From: Amycolatopsis nigrescens CSC17Ta-90
GTDB lineage: Bacteria > Actinomycetota > Actinomycetes > Mycobacteriales > Pseudonocardiaceae
Assembly (NCBI RefSeq): GCF_000384315.1
Contig: NZ_ARVW01000001.1
Coordinates: 1,621,746-1,685,745, forward strand
Direction of reading: 5' to 3'
DNA: 64,000 bases
In this document: positions 8,106 through 17,599 of the stretch, one piece after another
Position numbering within the stretch: position 1 is the stretch's first letter
Layout of the letters: every line of letters begins with the position of its first letter
Program-made: the position numbers and the translations under genes
Notes under the pieces: generated by a model
Told to the model about the DNA's origin: nothing
The model's database searches: none
What the model saw: only the letters and a program-made list of their open reading frames with translations

Positions 8106-9350
8106 GTGGACGACCTGTATCCGCTCCGGGCTCTCGGTGCTGCCGAGTTCGTCGACTGGGCGCGCATGACCTGCAATACGTACGGGCAGGACTGGCGTGA
8201 GGGCGGGCTTCGCAACGTGCGGAGGACCATCGAGCTGGACCGGACGCTGGCGGCGTTCGACGGGGACTCGGTGGTCGGGGGCGCGGCGATCTTCTCGCGG
8301 TCCATGACCGTTCCCGGGGCCGTGCTGCCGGTCGCGGGGGTCACGCTGGTCGCGGTCTCCCCCACGCACCGCCGGCGGGGGATTCTCACCGCGATGATGC
8401 GGGCGCAACTCGCCGGGCTGCACGAGTCCGGCGAAGCGATCGCGGCGCTCAACGCGGCGGAGGCGACGATCTACGGCCGGTACGGGTACGGCATCGCCTC
8501 GCGGCTGGTGCGGTTCCACGGGGACAAGCGGGCGATGGGGGTGCGCACGGACGTCGATACCGGCGACGGCACCATCCGGCTGCTCGATCGGGACGAGGCC
8601 CGCCCGCTGCTGGAAAAGGTGTACGACACGGCGCGCGCCGGCGCGGTCGGGTGGGTCGAGCGAGCGGACAGGTTCTGGGATGCCCGCCTTTACGACGAGG
8701 AGCACGTGCGTCAAGGTGCGACGGCACTGCGGTTCGCCGTGCACCGGGAACCGGACGGCGCGACCACCGGGTACGCGATCTACCGGCTCAAGCCCGAGTG
8801 GGACGACTCCGGCGACGTGAGCTCGGTGCAGGTGATCGAGCTGGCGACGGAGACCGAGCAGGCCTACGCCGCGTTGTGGCGTTTCCTCGTCGACATCGAC
8901 GGGCATTTCCGACTCGACTACGAGGGCGCGGTGGACGAGCCGCTGCCGCACCTGCTGGTCGACGCGGCGGCGGTGCGCTCGACCGTGGTGCCCAACCTGT
9001 GGGTACGGCTGGTCGACGTGGACAGGGCACTCGCCGCGCGCCGCTACGCCACCGCGCTGGACGTGGTCCTGGAGGTCGAGGACGCCTTCTGCCCGTGGAA
9101 CACCGGGCGCTACCGGCTGCGGGCCGACGACGACTCGGTCAGCTGCGAGCGCACCAGTGCCGGCGCCGATCTGCGGCTGTCCTCGGCTGAACTGGGCGCG
9201 GCCTACCTCGGCGGCACGACGCTGGCGTCACTGGCGGCCGCGGGCCGGGTGACCGAACTGCGGCCGGGCGCGGTGGCCGCCTGCACCCGCGCCTTCCGCG
9301 GTGAACGGGAGCCGTTCCATCCTTCCGGTGCGGCATTCCCCGCATTCTGA
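8106..9350 (+). CDS. Eis-family GNAT N-acetyltransferase
   Basis: A 414-residue protein in the length range of Eis proteins. It has two tandem GNAT-like regions (the acetyl-CoA loop is VSPTHRRRGILTAMM) and a C-terminal SCP2-like domain. In the Eis family the C-terminal carboxylate acts in catalysis; this protein ends AAFPAF, consistent with a terminal aromatic residue. Family members acetylate amines on aminoglycosides, polyamines or proteins; the substrate here is unknown. The GTG start at 8106 is chosen because the upstream reading runs through the repeat element and has no homology; no strong ribosome site is visible. Confidence 0.82.
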   Translation: MDDLYPLRALGAAEFVDWARMTCNTYGQDWREGGLRNVRRTIELDRTLAAFDGDSVVGGAAIFSRSMTVPGAVLPVAGVTLVAVSPTHRRRGILTAMMRAQLAGLHESGEAIAALNAAEATIYGRYGYGIASRLVRFHGDKRAMGVRTDVDTGDGTIRLLDRDEARPLLEKVYDTARAGAVGWVERADRFWDARLYDEEHVRQGATALRFAVHREPDGATTGYAIYRLKPEWDDSGDVSSVQVIELATETEQAYAALWRFLVDIDGHFRLDYEGAVDEPLPHLLVDAAAVRSTVVPNLWVRLVDVDRALAARRYATALDVVLEVEDAFCPWNTGRYRLRADDDSVSCERTSAGADLRLSSAELGAAYLGGTTLASLAAAGRVTELRPGAVAACTRAFRGEREPFHPSGAAFPAF

Positions 9351-9383
9351 ACCAGGCCGAAAGAAAGTGAAGCGGCAAATCTC

Positions 9384-9884
9384 ATGACCATTGCGCTCAC
9401 CGCCGTCGACGAGCCGGACAAACCCGTGCTGGCGAACTTGGTGCAGTTCTACCAGTACGACTTCTCCGAGATTCGCGACCTCGAATTGACCCGGCATGGC
9501 ACCTTTACCTACCGCTACCTGGATCCGTACTTCACCGAAGACGCCAGGGAGGCGTACTTCATCACCGTCGACGGTGAACTCGCCGGTTTCGCCATGGCAC
9601 GCCACGACGCGGACGAGGACGGCTCGTGGAACGTCGCGGAGTTCTTCGTCGTCCGCCGCCACCGCAGGCGGGGTGTGGCGCGGGACGCGGCCCGCCAGCT
9701 GTTCTCGAAACATCCTGGGCCGTGGACGCTGTCCTTCGACCACGGCAACCCGGCCGCGGCCGCCCTGTGGCGTTCCGTCGCCGGCTCGGTCGCGACGGGA
9801 ACCGTCACCGAGAGCGACCGGTATCCGCCCGACACGGACGTCGCCATCACCCGGCTCCGGTTCCACGTGGCCGGCGGCGCCTAG
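9384..9884 (+). CDS. GNAT-family N-acetyltransferase
   Basis: A 166-residue single-domain acetyltransferase. The acetyl-CoA pyrophosphate loop reads RRHRRRGVARDAARQLF, and the C-terminus LSFDHGNPAAAALWRSV matches motif B of the fold. The N-terminal segment (VQFYQYDFSEI) is common in small actinobacterial GNATs of unknown substrate. It starts 33 bp after the Eis-like gene and may be co-transcribed with it. It converges on the sugar kinase, whose stop lies two bases beyond its own. Confidence 0.82.
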   Translation: MTIALTAVDEPDKPVLANLVQFYQYDFSEIRDLELTRHGTFTYRYLDPYFTEDAREAYFITVDGELAGFAMARHDADEDGSWNVAEFFVVRRHRRRGVARDAARQLFSKHPGPWTLSFDHGNPAAAALWRSVAGSVATGTVTESDRYPPDTDVAITRLRFHVAGGA

Positions 9885-9885
9885 C

Positions 9886-10935
9886 TCACCGTGTGCAGCG
9901 GAGGCCGATCGTGGCGCTCGCCCGGCCCACCGGCGCGAAACCCGGCTGGGGCAGCAGCTCGTCCAGGAACCGGTAACCGCCGAGGTACTGCTCGTCGCGC
10001 TGGCTGACATGCCGCCACCAGGCCGCGATGTCGCCCCAGCCCGGCGCGGACTGCGAACCGCCGAAGTGCTGCACGGACAACGCGGCGCACAGGTTCGCGA
10101 AGTGCACCCGGTCCGCCAGCGGCCAGTCCGCCAGCGTGCCGAGCACGAAGCCGGCGCTGAACACGTCACCGGCGCCGGTCGGGTCGAGCGCGGCCACGTT
10201 CAGCCCGTCGACCTCCACCTCGTCGCCGGTGCCGGCATCGAGCGCGTACGCGCCGTGGCCACCGCGGGTCACCACCACCACGGGCACCCGCTCGGCGAGC
10301 TTGGCCGCGGCGGCGGGCACGTCGTCACAGCCCGTGTACCCCCTGGCCTCCACCGCGTTGGGCAGGAAGAAGTCGTAACCCTCGAGCTTGCGCAGCAGAG
10401 CCTGGCCCCAGCGCCGGGTCGGATCCCAGCCGATGTCGGCGAAGACCAGCGACCCGTTCTTCTTCGCCGTGCGCACCCACTCGTCGCTTTCCAGGCCCGC
10501 GTCCACGAAACAGGCTCGCGCGCGGGGCGGCGGGGTCAGCATCTCGTCCGCGGTGACCGGGGCCGGATGCTCGTGCGTGACCATGCTCCGGTCGCGGGCG
10601 ACCGCCATGGACACCGTGAGCGGTGAGTGCCAGCCGTAGAAACGCCGGGAATGGGCCAGGTCCACCCGCTCGTTGACCAGCACGTCCCAGCAGAAGTCAC
10701 CGTAGGCGTCCTCGCCGAACGCGGCGGCGAGCGCGGTACGCAGGTCGAGCCGGCTCAACGCCACCGCGAGGTTGGCGATGCCGCCGGGGCTGGAGCCGAG
10801 ACCACTCGCCCACACCTCGGTGCCCGCGGCGGGCGGATGCGACAGTCCGGTCATGATGATGTCGAGAAATACCGTGCCGTAAAGCAAAACGTCGACCGAC
10901 GGCGCCTCTCCGTCCCGGCACGCTTCCCAAGTCAT
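9886..10935 (-). CDS. PfkB-family carbohydrate kinase
   Basis: About 349 residues of the ribokinase fold. The first signature region reads GSSPGGIANLAVALSRLDL, and the catalytic-base region reads DPTGAGDVFSAGFVLG with the expected GAGD. The sugar is not evident. It is divergent from a GH4 glycosidase, so the two may handle one carbohydrate. The ATG at 10935 is chosen because GGAG lies nine bases upstream; a GTG at 10983 would add 16 residues with a weaker site. Confidence 0.82.
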   Translation of the reverse strand: MTWEACRDGEAPSVDVLLYGTVFLDIIMTGLSHPPAAGTEVWASGLGSSPGGIANLAVALSRLDLRTALAAAFGEDAYGDFCWDVLVNERVDLAHSRRFYGWHSPLTVSMAVARDRSMVTHEHPAPVTADEMLTPPPRARACFVDAGLESDEWVRTAKKNGSLVFADIGWDPTRRWGQALLRKLEGYDFFLPNAVEARGYTGCDDVPAAAAKLAERVPVVVVTRGGHGAYALDAGTGDEVEVDGLNVAALDPTGAGDVFSAGFVLGTLADWPLADRVHFANLCAALSVQHFGGSQSAPGWGDIAAWWRHVSQRDEQYLGGYRFLDELLPQPGFAPVGRASATIGLRCTR

Positions 10936-11085
10936 CAACTCAGTCTCCACCCGGCCATCGGCAATCGCAAGTGATGATTTCACATAACTCTTCTACCGAA
11001 TATAAAGCGCGAAATGATACGGTCGCCCGATGCCCATTTCGGACGCGGCGAAACACTTCCCGGCACCGGCACCGGCGGCGGGCTG

Positions 11086-12423
11086 ATGCGACTGGTACTG
11101 CTCGGCGGCGGCGGTTTCCGGGTGCCACTGGTGCACGCCGGGCTGTTGGCCGACCCGGACCGGCTGGTCGACGAACTGGTGCTGTACGACGTCAGCGAGT
11201 CCCGGATGCACGCCATCGCGGCCGTGCTCGAAGCGCAGGCGGCGGGTGCGTCCCGGCGTCCCCGGCTGCGCCTGACCACGGACTTGGACGACGCGCTCAC
11301 CGGCGCGGACGTCGTCTTTTCCGCGATCCGCGCGGGCGGGCTCCGCGGCCGGGAACTGGACGAGCGCATCGCGTTGAAACACGGAGTGCTCGGCCAGGAG
11401 ACCGTGGGTGCAGGCGGAATCTGCTACGCGCTGCGCACCATTCCGGTCGCGATGCGGATTGCCGAACGCGTCGCCGCGCTGGCCCCGGACTCCTGGCTGA
11501 TCAACTTCACCAATCCGGCCGGGGTGGTCACCGCGGCGATGTCGGCGGTGCTCGGCGACCGCGTGATCGGCATCTGCGACTCCCCGGTCGGCCTGTGCCG
11601 CCGGGTGGCCGGCGCGCTGGGCGTGCCGATGGCGAAGGCCCGGTTCGACTACGCCGGCCTGAACCACCTCGGCTGGCTGCGCGCGGTACTGGTGGACGGC
11701 CACGACCGGCTGCCAGGGCTGCTCGCCGACGAGGACGCGCTGGCCGGTTTCGAGGAGGGCAGGCTGTTCGGCGCGCGCTGGCTGCGGGCGCTGGGCGCGG
11801 TGCCGAACGAGTACCTGCACTACTACTACTTCACCCGCGAGGTGCTCGCGCAGTCGCTGGCGCAGCCGGACACCCGCGGCCAGTTCCTGCACCGCCAGCA
11901 GGCCGGGTTCTTCGAACGGGTGGCCGGCGACCCCGGCGAGGCGCTCGGGCTCTGGCAGGCGACAAGGGCCGAGCGGGAGCAGACCTATCTCGCCGAGGGC
12001 CGTGCGGTCGCCGGGTCGGGCGAGCGGGCGGACGAGGACCTGGCCGGGGGCGGCTACGAGGAAGTCGCGCTCTCGCTCACCGCCGCCCTCGCCGGAGTCC
12101 GCGACGCGAACCTTATCCTCAACGTGCGCAACCGCGGCGCGGTACCGGAACTCGGCCGGGACACCGTGGTCGAGACGCACTGCCAGGTGGACGGCAACGG
12201 CCCACGGCCGCTGGCCGCCAACCCGTTGGACCCGCATTGCCTCGCGCTGACCCGGCAGGTGGCGGCGGTCGAGCGGAGCACCGTCCTGGCCGCCACCACC
12301 GCCAGCAGGGAGCAGGCGCTGCTCGCGCTGGCCTGCCATCCGCTGGTCGACTCGGTCACCTGCGCAGCCGCCCTGCTCGAGGACTACCTGAGCGCCTTCC
12401 CCGAGCTGGGCTACCTGCGCTGA
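11086..12423 (+). CDS. GH4-family glycosidase (6-phospho-beta-glucosidase type)
   Basis: About 445 residues. GH4 enzymes use NAD and a divalent metal in an oxidation-elimination mechanism. Visible are the Rossmann start MRLVLLGGGGFRVPLVHAGL, GAGGICYALRTIPVAM, NFTNPAGVVTAAM, GICDSPVGLCRR and GLNHLGWLRAV, matching the 6-phospho-beta-glucosidase branch of the family. The downstream half includes EYLHYYYF and HCQVDGNGPRPLA. The start is set at the ATG (11086) that opens the Rossmann strand; an ATG at 11014 has no ribosome site. Substrate phosphorylation could come from a PTS encoded elsewhere or from the divergent PfkB kinase; that link is speculative. Confidence 0.85.
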   Translation: MRLVLLGGGGFRVPLVHAGLLADPDRLVDELVLYDVSESRMHAIAAVLEAQAAGASRRPRLRLTTDLDDALTGADVVFSAIRAGGLRGRELDERIALKHGVLGQETVGAGGICYALRTIPVAMRIAERVAALAPDSWLINFTNPAGVVTAAMSAVLGDRVIGICDSPVGLCRRVAGALGVPMAKARFDYAGLNHLGWLRAVLVDGHDRLPGLLADEDALAGFEEGRLFGARWLRALGAVPNEYLHYYYFTREVLAQSLAQPDTRGQFLHRQQAGFFERVAGDPGEALGLWQATRAEREQTYLAEGRAVAGSGERADEDLAGGGYEEVALSLTAALAGVRDANLILNVRNRGAVPELGRDTVVETHCQVDGNGPRPLAANPLDPHCLALTRQVAAVERSTVLAATTASREQALLALACHPLVDSVTCAAALLEDYLSAFPELGYLR

Positions 12424-12430
12424 GTCACGG

Positions 12431-12907
12431 TCAGCCGGCGGTGACGGTGACGGTGGAGTAGTTGTCGGCGGGGTTTTCGGTGGGGTCGCGGTAGAAGCCG
12501 AGCGTGCCGAACTCGATCCGGGTGGTCAGCGGGGCGTCCGCGCGCAGCTCGACCTCGACGGGATAGGTCGACTGGCCGGGCGCCAGCGCGGTGGCGGTGT
12601 TGCAGATCAGGGCGGGCCACTCGTCGATGTGGCATTGCCAGCCGGGCGCAGCGGTGGCCCGCACGGTGAGCCCGGCGGGGATTTCCGCGCTGATGGTGGC
12701 GCCTTCCTTGGTCACGTTGCCGGGGTTGTAGTAGTTCAGCCGGACCTGCCCGTTGCCGCCCTGCGCCGGAAACTCCACCGCCGAGGGGGCGGCGACGAGT
12801 GCGACGTCCGCGCGCCGCGGCTCGTCGACTGGGCTCGCCGAAGCGGTGCCGGCCGCCATGGCCGCGATGAACAGGCACGCCGTGATCGCTGTCGGTGTTC
12901 GTTTCAC
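12431..12907 (-). CDS. Small secreted protein of unknown function
   Basis: A 158-residue protein starting at a GTG preceded by GGGAGGG. Residues 1-24 are a signal peptide (MKRTPTAITACLFIAAMAAG, then TASASP with a likely Ala-X-Ala cleavage site). The mature part is beta-rich, with SYNPGN-like text (YYNPGNVTKEGATISAEIPAGL) and one Cys pair (WQCHIDEWPALICN). This resembles the Ig-like or DUF11-like beta-sandwich folds of extracellular actinobacterial proteins. No enzymatic motif is seen. It converges on the GH4 gene with an eight-base gap. Confidence 0.72.
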   Translation of the reverse strand: MKRTPTAITACLFIAAMAAGTASASPVDEPRRADVALVAAPSAVEFPAQGGNGQVRLNYYNPGNVTKEGATISAEIPAGLTVRATAAPGWQCHIDEWPALICNTATALAPGQSTYPVEVELRADAPLTTRIEFGTLGFYRDPTENPADNYSTVTVTAG

Positions 12908-13051
12908 AGACCCTCCCCGAGTTGTTCGTTCTCTGCCGGTACACGCACCGGCGCCGGCCGGAGTTTCCCGGGCGGCGCCATTACCTGGCAAGTAATCGAC
13001 AGTGCGGCGCCGCCCGCGCCACGCTTCCGGCCAGACCGACGTGGAGGTGGC

Positions 13052-13462
13052 ATGAAGGACGAAACAGCCAAGACGGCCCTGCTGGACCGGGCGTTCCTGA
13101 CCGCGGCGGCGGGCCGGATCGCCTGGGGTGCGCTGGCGCTGGCCGCGCCGCGGCTGAACGCCCGGCTCGCCGGGGTCGGCGATCGCGCCACACCCGAGGT
13201 GGTCTACCTGACCAGGATCTTCGGCGCCAGGGCGATCGCGCTCGGGCTCGGGTACCTCGGCGGCGACGAGCCGGCACGCCGCCGCTGGCAGCGGGTGTGC
13301 CTGTTCGTCGACACCGCGGACACCGCCGGCGGACTCGGCCACCTGCTGCGCGGGGACGTGCGGCGCGGCTCCGCCCTCGCGATGACCTTGCTGACCGGCA
13401 GTTATGCGGTTCTCGGCGGTATCGGACTGCTCAACCGACGGAGGAACATTCACAACTCCTGA
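13052..13462 (+). CDS. Small membrane protein of unknown function
   Basis: A 136-residue protein starting at an ATG with GGAGGTGG just upstream. It has about three hydrophobic segments (around residues 15-30, 55-70 and 105-125) and Gly/Ala-rich helices with charged ends. It resembles small DUF4267-like membrane proteins of actinobacteria, but I cannot assign the family firmly. It is monocistronic, with a hairpin terminator about 115 bp downstream. Confidence 0.7.
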   Translation: MKDETAKTALLDRAFLTAAAGRIAWGALALAAPRLNARLAGVGDRATPEVVYLTRIFGARAIALGLGYLGGDEPARRRWQRVCLFVDTADTAGGLGHLLRGDVRRGSALAMTLLTGSYAVLGGIGLLNRRRNIHNS

Positions 13463-13576
13463 ACCGGACTAGAGGGCAACAAACCGACGCCGCCTGTGGC
13501 CGACCTGGATGATCACTTAAGATCGATGGTCGGCCGGAGATGAACCTCTGACCAGCGGTAGAGACTTGACCGGAGG

Positions 13577-13610
13577 GCCGCCCGACCTGGGCCGGCGCCG
13601 GTCGGGCGGC
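13577..13610 (+). terminator. Strong GC hairpin between the small membrane protein and the LuxR-type regulator
   Basis: GCCGCCCGAC (13577-13586) pairs perfectly with GTCGGGCGGC (13601-13610) around a 14-base loop, followed by GGTTT. It is terminator-like but lacks a long T-tract, as is usual in actinomycetes. Confidence 0.6.
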
Positions 13611-13673
13611 GGTTTCGCCGGGCGGTGACCGGCGAGGCATCACTATGATTCCCCCAATTGGCTGGGTGGTGAT

Positions 13674-15989
13674 GTGACGGTGCACGGCATGGCTACGGAG
13701 CACGCTCCGACGGATTCTCTGCCTGCGGAGCTGACTTCCTACGTCGGCCGTCACACGGAGATCCTCGAGGTCACCCGCCTGCTGAGCACCGGCTCGCTGG
13801 TCACGCTGACCGGCCCCGGCGGGGTCGGCAAGACCAGGCTGGCCACCAGGGTGGCAGCCGCGGCACGGCCGACCTTCCACGACGACGTGGTCTTCGTCGG
13901 GCTCGCCGAACTGCGGGAGCCGGACCTGCTGGTGAACACCGTCGCCGAACGGCTCGGCCTCGGCGACCGGTCGGCGCGGCCGCCGATCGAACGGCTGGTG
14001 GACCAGCTCCGCACCCGGCGGCTGCTGCTGGTGCTGGACAACTGCGAGCACCTGATCGAGGCGTGCGCGCGGCTGGTCGGCGCCCTGCTGGGTTCCTGCC
14101 CCGACCTGGTCGTGCTGGCGACCAGCCGTCAGTCGCTCGGGGTGGCCGGCGAGCGGGTGATGCCGGTGCCGCCGCTGGCGGTGCCCGAGGCCGGCGAGCC
14201 GATGACGGGCCAGAGCGAGTACGACGCGGTGCGGCTGTTCGTGGACAGGGCGACCGCGGTGGTGCCGTCCTTCACCATCACCGAGGACAGCGCCGAGGAC
14301 GTGGCCAGGCTGTGCCGGGCGCTGGACGGCCTGCCGCTGGCCATCGAGCTGGCCGCGGTGCGGCTGCGGTCGCTGTCGGTCCGCCAGCTCACCGACCGGC
14401 TGAACAAGCGGTTCACCCTGCTCACCGGGGGCCGCCGGTCCGGCCCGAGCCGGCACGCGACCTTCCAGGCGCTGGTCGACTGGAGCCACGAGCTGTGCAC
14501 CGAGCAGGAACGGCTGCTCTGGGCGCGCACGTCGGTGTTCCCCGGGAGTTTCGACCTCGACGCGGCCGAAGCGGTCTGCTCCGGCGACGGCCTCGACCGG
14601 CACGCCGTGCTCGACGTGCTGGACGGCCTGATCGACAAATCGATCCTGGTGCGCGAAGAGCAGCACGGGGTGGTGCGGTACCGGATGCTGGAGACCGTGC
14701 GGCAGTACGGCGAAGACCGGCTGCGCGCGGCGGGCCAGGTGCGGTCGCTGAAGCGGCGGCACCGGGACTGGTACCAGGAGCTGACCAGGCGGTTCCAGGC
14801 CGAATGGCTCGGGCCGGACCAGGTCGCCTGGATCGACCGGCTCAAACGCGAGCACGCCAACCTGCGCGGGGCGCTGGACTTCTGCGCCAGCGATCCCGTC
14901 GAGGCGGAGGCGGGGCTGCTGATGATCCCCACCTTCAAGGAGTACTGGCTGCTGCGCGGCAACAACACCGAGGGCAGGCTCTGGCTGGCGAAGCTGCTGG
15001 AGATCGCCCCGGCCGACACTCCAGGCCGGGCCGACGCACAGTGGATGTCCGGCTTCCTCGCACTGGTGCAGGGCGACATGCCGGCCTACGAAAGCGCGCT
15101 GGCGACGGCGACCGAGCTGGCCGAGCAGACCGGCGACGAGCGGAGCACGGCCTACATCCACCACGTACGGGCCTACGCCGCGCTGATCGGCAACAAGGGC
15201 GAGCAGGCCGCCGAGCTGTTCCACACCGCGACCACGATGTTCCGCACCCAGCAGGATCTCGGCGGCGACCTGTGGGCCACCTACAACTACGGCCTCGCAC
15301 TGGCGCTGGCCGGCGACCTCGGCCGCGCCCGCAAGGTGCTGGAAGAGTGCGTGGAAACCTGCACCGCGCGCGGCGAAGTGTTCTGGCGGTCGTGGGCGCT
15401 GTGGTCCCGCAGCGCCGCCGAGTACCTCTACGGCGACCTCCAACAGGCACTGGATGCGAGCCTCGAACTACTGCGGCTGCAGCGCAGGGTGGACGACCAG
15501 ACGATCCTCGCGTTCGCGCTGACCGTGCTGGCGGGCTGCGCGACCCATGGCGGGAAGCTGACGAGGGCGGCGAAACTGCTCGGCGCGGCCACCGCCGTCT
15601 GGCAGCTGCTCGGCGCCTCGCCGACCAACTACGCCGCCTTCGTCGAGCCGATGCAGCGCGACATCGCGCTGGTGACCGGCGGGCTCGGTGAGGAAACGGC
15701 GTTGCGGGAGTTCACCGCCGGCACCGCGCTGTCCCCCCAGCAGGCGCTGCGGTACGCCCTCGGCGAGGAGTCCGAGACCTCGGTCCGGCCTTCGGACACC
15801 CCGCTGACCAGACGGGAGACCCAGATCGCCGAGCTCGTGGCCAAGGGCATGACCAACCGCGAGATCGCCGACCAGCTGGTGATCGCGCGCCGCACCGCGG
15901 AGACCCATGTGGACCACATCCTGACCAAGCTGGGGTTCACCAACCGCGCGCAGATCGCCGCCTGGGTGGTGGAGTCCCGCCGCCCCTGA
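13674..15989 (+). CDS. NB-ARC ATPase with C-terminal LuxR helix-turn-helix (transcriptional regulator)
   Basis: A 771-residue regulator. After a short N-terminal segment comes an NB-ARC/STAND ATPase: Walker A GPGGVGKTRLA near residue 46, Walker B RRLLLVLDNCEHL near 120, and GLPLAIELAA for the later sensor region. The middle is a helical TPR-like array (about residues 390-690). The end is a LuxR-type DNA-binding domain, TRRETQIAELVAKGMTNREI. Such proteins are signal-integrating activators, often in secondary metabolism. The GTG at 13674 has no clear ribosome site; an ATG five codons on is an alternative. No target is evident. Confidence 0.87.
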   Translation: MTVHGMATEHAPTDSLPAELTSYVGRHTEILEVTRLLSTGSLVTLTGPGGVGKTRLATRVAAAARPTFHDDVVFVGLAELREPDLLVNTVAERLGLGDRSARPPIERLVDQLRTRRLLLVLDNCEHLIEACARLVGALLGSCPDLVVLATSRQSLGVAGERVMPVPPLAVPEAGEPMTGQSEYDAVRLFVDRATAVVPSFTITEDSAEDVARLCRALDGLPLAIELAAVRLRSLSVRQLTDRLNKRFTLLTGGRRSGPSRHATFQALVDWSHELCTEQERLLWARTSVFPGSFDLDAAEAVCSGDGLDRHAVLDVLDGLIDKSILVREEQHGVVRYRMLETVRQYGEDRLRAAGQVRSLKRRHRDWYQELTRRFQAEWLGPDQVAWIDRLKREHANLRGALDFCASDPVEAEAGLLMIPTFKEYWLLRGNNTEGRLWLAKLLEIAPADTPGRADAQWMSGFLALVQGDMPAYESALATATELAEQTGDERSTAYIHHVRAYAALIGNKGEQAAELFHTATTMFRTQQDLGGDLWATYNYGLALALAGDLGRARKVLEECVETCTARGEVFWRSWALWSRSAAEYLYGDLQQALDASLELLRLQRRVDDQTILAFALTVLAGCATHGGKLTRAAKLLGAATAVWQLLGASPTNYAAFVEPMQRDIALVTGGLGEETALREFTAGTALSPQQALRYALGEESETSVRPSDTPLTRRETQIAELVAKGMTNREIADQLVIARRTAETHVDHILTKLGFTNRAQIAAWVVESRRP

Positions 15990-15990
15990 C

Positions 15991-17220
15991 TCAGCAGTTG
16001 GGCGCGGCGGGTTTGTCGGCGAACCGGTCGGCGAGGAACTGGAGTGCGTCGGCGTTCCCGGTGTAGATCGGGGTGATGTGGTCCGAGTCGTAGGTCTTCC
16101 AGGTCACCGCGACGCCGAGCTTGCAGTAGTCGTTGCGCAGCGTCTCGGCCTGGCGGAAGCTGACGATGTCGTCGCGGGTGCCGTGGTAGTCGAAGACCGG
16201 GACCTTGATGGGCGTGGCGCCCAGCTTGTTCTCCTTGATCCTGGCCAGCCACGCCGGTTCCAGCACCGGGCTCTTCGCCATGAACTCGATCAGCTTGCGG
16301 TTCGAGTAGTCCAGCAGCAGGTCCGCGGTGCAGGCACCGGCGCGCATCTTGGCGAACTCGGTGCGCCCGTGGTCGTTCAGATAGCTGTCCAGCTTCAGCT
16401 CGGGATAGGCCGCGTCCAGGCCCATCAGGGCGTAGACGAGGAAACCGAAGCCGCGCTTGCCCTCCAGCGACAGCGAGACCTGGACCAGGTCCGCCGGGAC
16501 CCCGCCGCCGGCCACGCCGACCAGTTTCAGCTCCGGCGCGTACTCCGGCTGCTGCTGCCCGGCCCACATCGCCGCGCCCCCGCCCTGGGAGTAACCGCGC
16601 ACCGCCACCTTCGCGTCGGCCGACAGCCCGGCCTCGGGCAGGCGCATCGCGGCACGCACCGAATCGAGCGTCGCGTGCCCCATGGACTGGCCCACCATGT
16701 AGGTCGTCTTCGGCTCCGGCTGGTAACCCTCGTAGTCGGTCATCGCGACCGCGTAGCCGGCACCGAGCAGGCCGTCGAGCGCGGGCTGTTCGTAGAACGC
16801 GCCGATGGACAGCATCTTCGACGGCGCGCACTGGAACGCGGGGCCGTGCGTGCCAGGGGTGAGTGCGACGACCGGGGCGGTGGCCGGGTCGGCGTTCTTG
16901 GCCAGCAGCACCGTGCCGGTGACCGCGTTCGGCTTGCCCAGCGCGTCGGTGGACAGGTACATCACCTGCCACGCGTTGACCGTCTTGCTCGACGGCCCCG
17001 GCTTCGACGGACGCCAGCGGAGCACGTCACCCGGCTTGCCCGCGGGCAGCGGGCTCGGGGGCACGTAGAAGCTGTCGTCAGGCGGCCAGGGGTCGGCTGC
17101 CGCCGGTGCGGGAGCGGCCTGCGCCGGGCCGGTCGCGGCGGCCGATACGAGCCCGGCCCCGGTCAGCACCAGTGCGGCCACGGCGGCGGCCACACCGCGG
17201 CGGGTGACACGAACTCGCAT
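15991..17220 (-). CDS. Secreted lipase/esterase (secretory lipase family, alpha/beta hydrolase)
   Basis: A 409-residue exported hydrolase. The signal peptide spans about residues 1-35 (MRVRVTRRGVAAAVAALVL, then an Ala-rich cleavage region). The nucleophile elbow is VRGYSQGGGAAMWAG (G-Y-S-Q-G). The later segments FDYHGTRDDIVSF and SDHITPIY supply the probable acidic residue and histidine. The whole layout matches the secretory lipase (LIP) family of actinobacteria and Candida. The start is the ATG at 17220, preceded by GGAAAGG; an upstream extension in frame has no signal. It converges on the LuxR-type gene, stop to stop one base apart. Confidence 0.85.
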   Translation of the reverse strand: MRVRVTRRGVAAAVAALVLTGAGLVSAAATGPAQAAPAPAAADPWPPDDSFYVPPSPLPAGKPGDVLRWRPSKPGPSSKTVNAWQVMYLSTDALGKPNAVTGTVLLAKNADPATAPVVALTPGTHGPAFQCAPSKMLSIGAFYEQPALDGLLGAGYAVAMTDYEGYQPEPKTTYMVGQSMGHATLDSVRAAMRLPEAGLSADAKVAVRGYSQGGGAAMWAGQQQPEYAPELKLVGVAGGGVPADLVQVSLSLEGKRGFGFLVYALMGLDAAYPELKLDSYLNDHGRTEFAKMRAGACTADLLLDYSNRKLIEFMAKSPVLEPAWLARIKENKLGATPIKVPVFDYHGTRDDIVSFRQAETLRNDYCKLGVAVTWKTYDSDHITPIYTGNADALQFLADRFADKPAAPNC

Positions 17221-17599
17221 CGCACAACCTTTCCGAAAAGCCGATGATCCGGCGGCGTCTTTCGATTCCGCGGGGCCGGTCGTGAAATCGGCGCACGCCT
17301 CAGAGAATTGATATTGATCCCGGGGTGCGCCGAGCCCAACCGTAGACACCACGGCGTCGTCGGTCAACCTGCCGTTCCCGCGACTTTCCTTGGCAGCGCT
17401 GGAATATCAGCCGAGTGCACGGCAGGCCCGCACGCGCACTCACTCCGCTGACAACAAATGGAGACAAGTTCGCCGAGCCGTTTTCCGAACCGCCGGATCC
17501 TTGCCCGGAATTGTCCGAGCGGATAATGTCGCGGTTCCGGCGGGCTGCCTGCCCCAGCAGATTCCCCGCGGTCCGAGCGGGCTACCTCAGGAGAACCCG
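17221..17599. other. Divergent intergenic region with a possible promoter for the secreted protein gene
   Basis: This 379-bp gap separates two divergent genes for exported proteins. On the plus strand TTGCCC (17501-17506) and GATAAT (17522-17527) with a 15-bp spacer form a possible sigma-70-type promoter about 72 bp before the downstream GTG. The element CTGACAACAAA at 17448-17458 recurs at 23150-23160. No coding signal is visible. Confidence 0.35.
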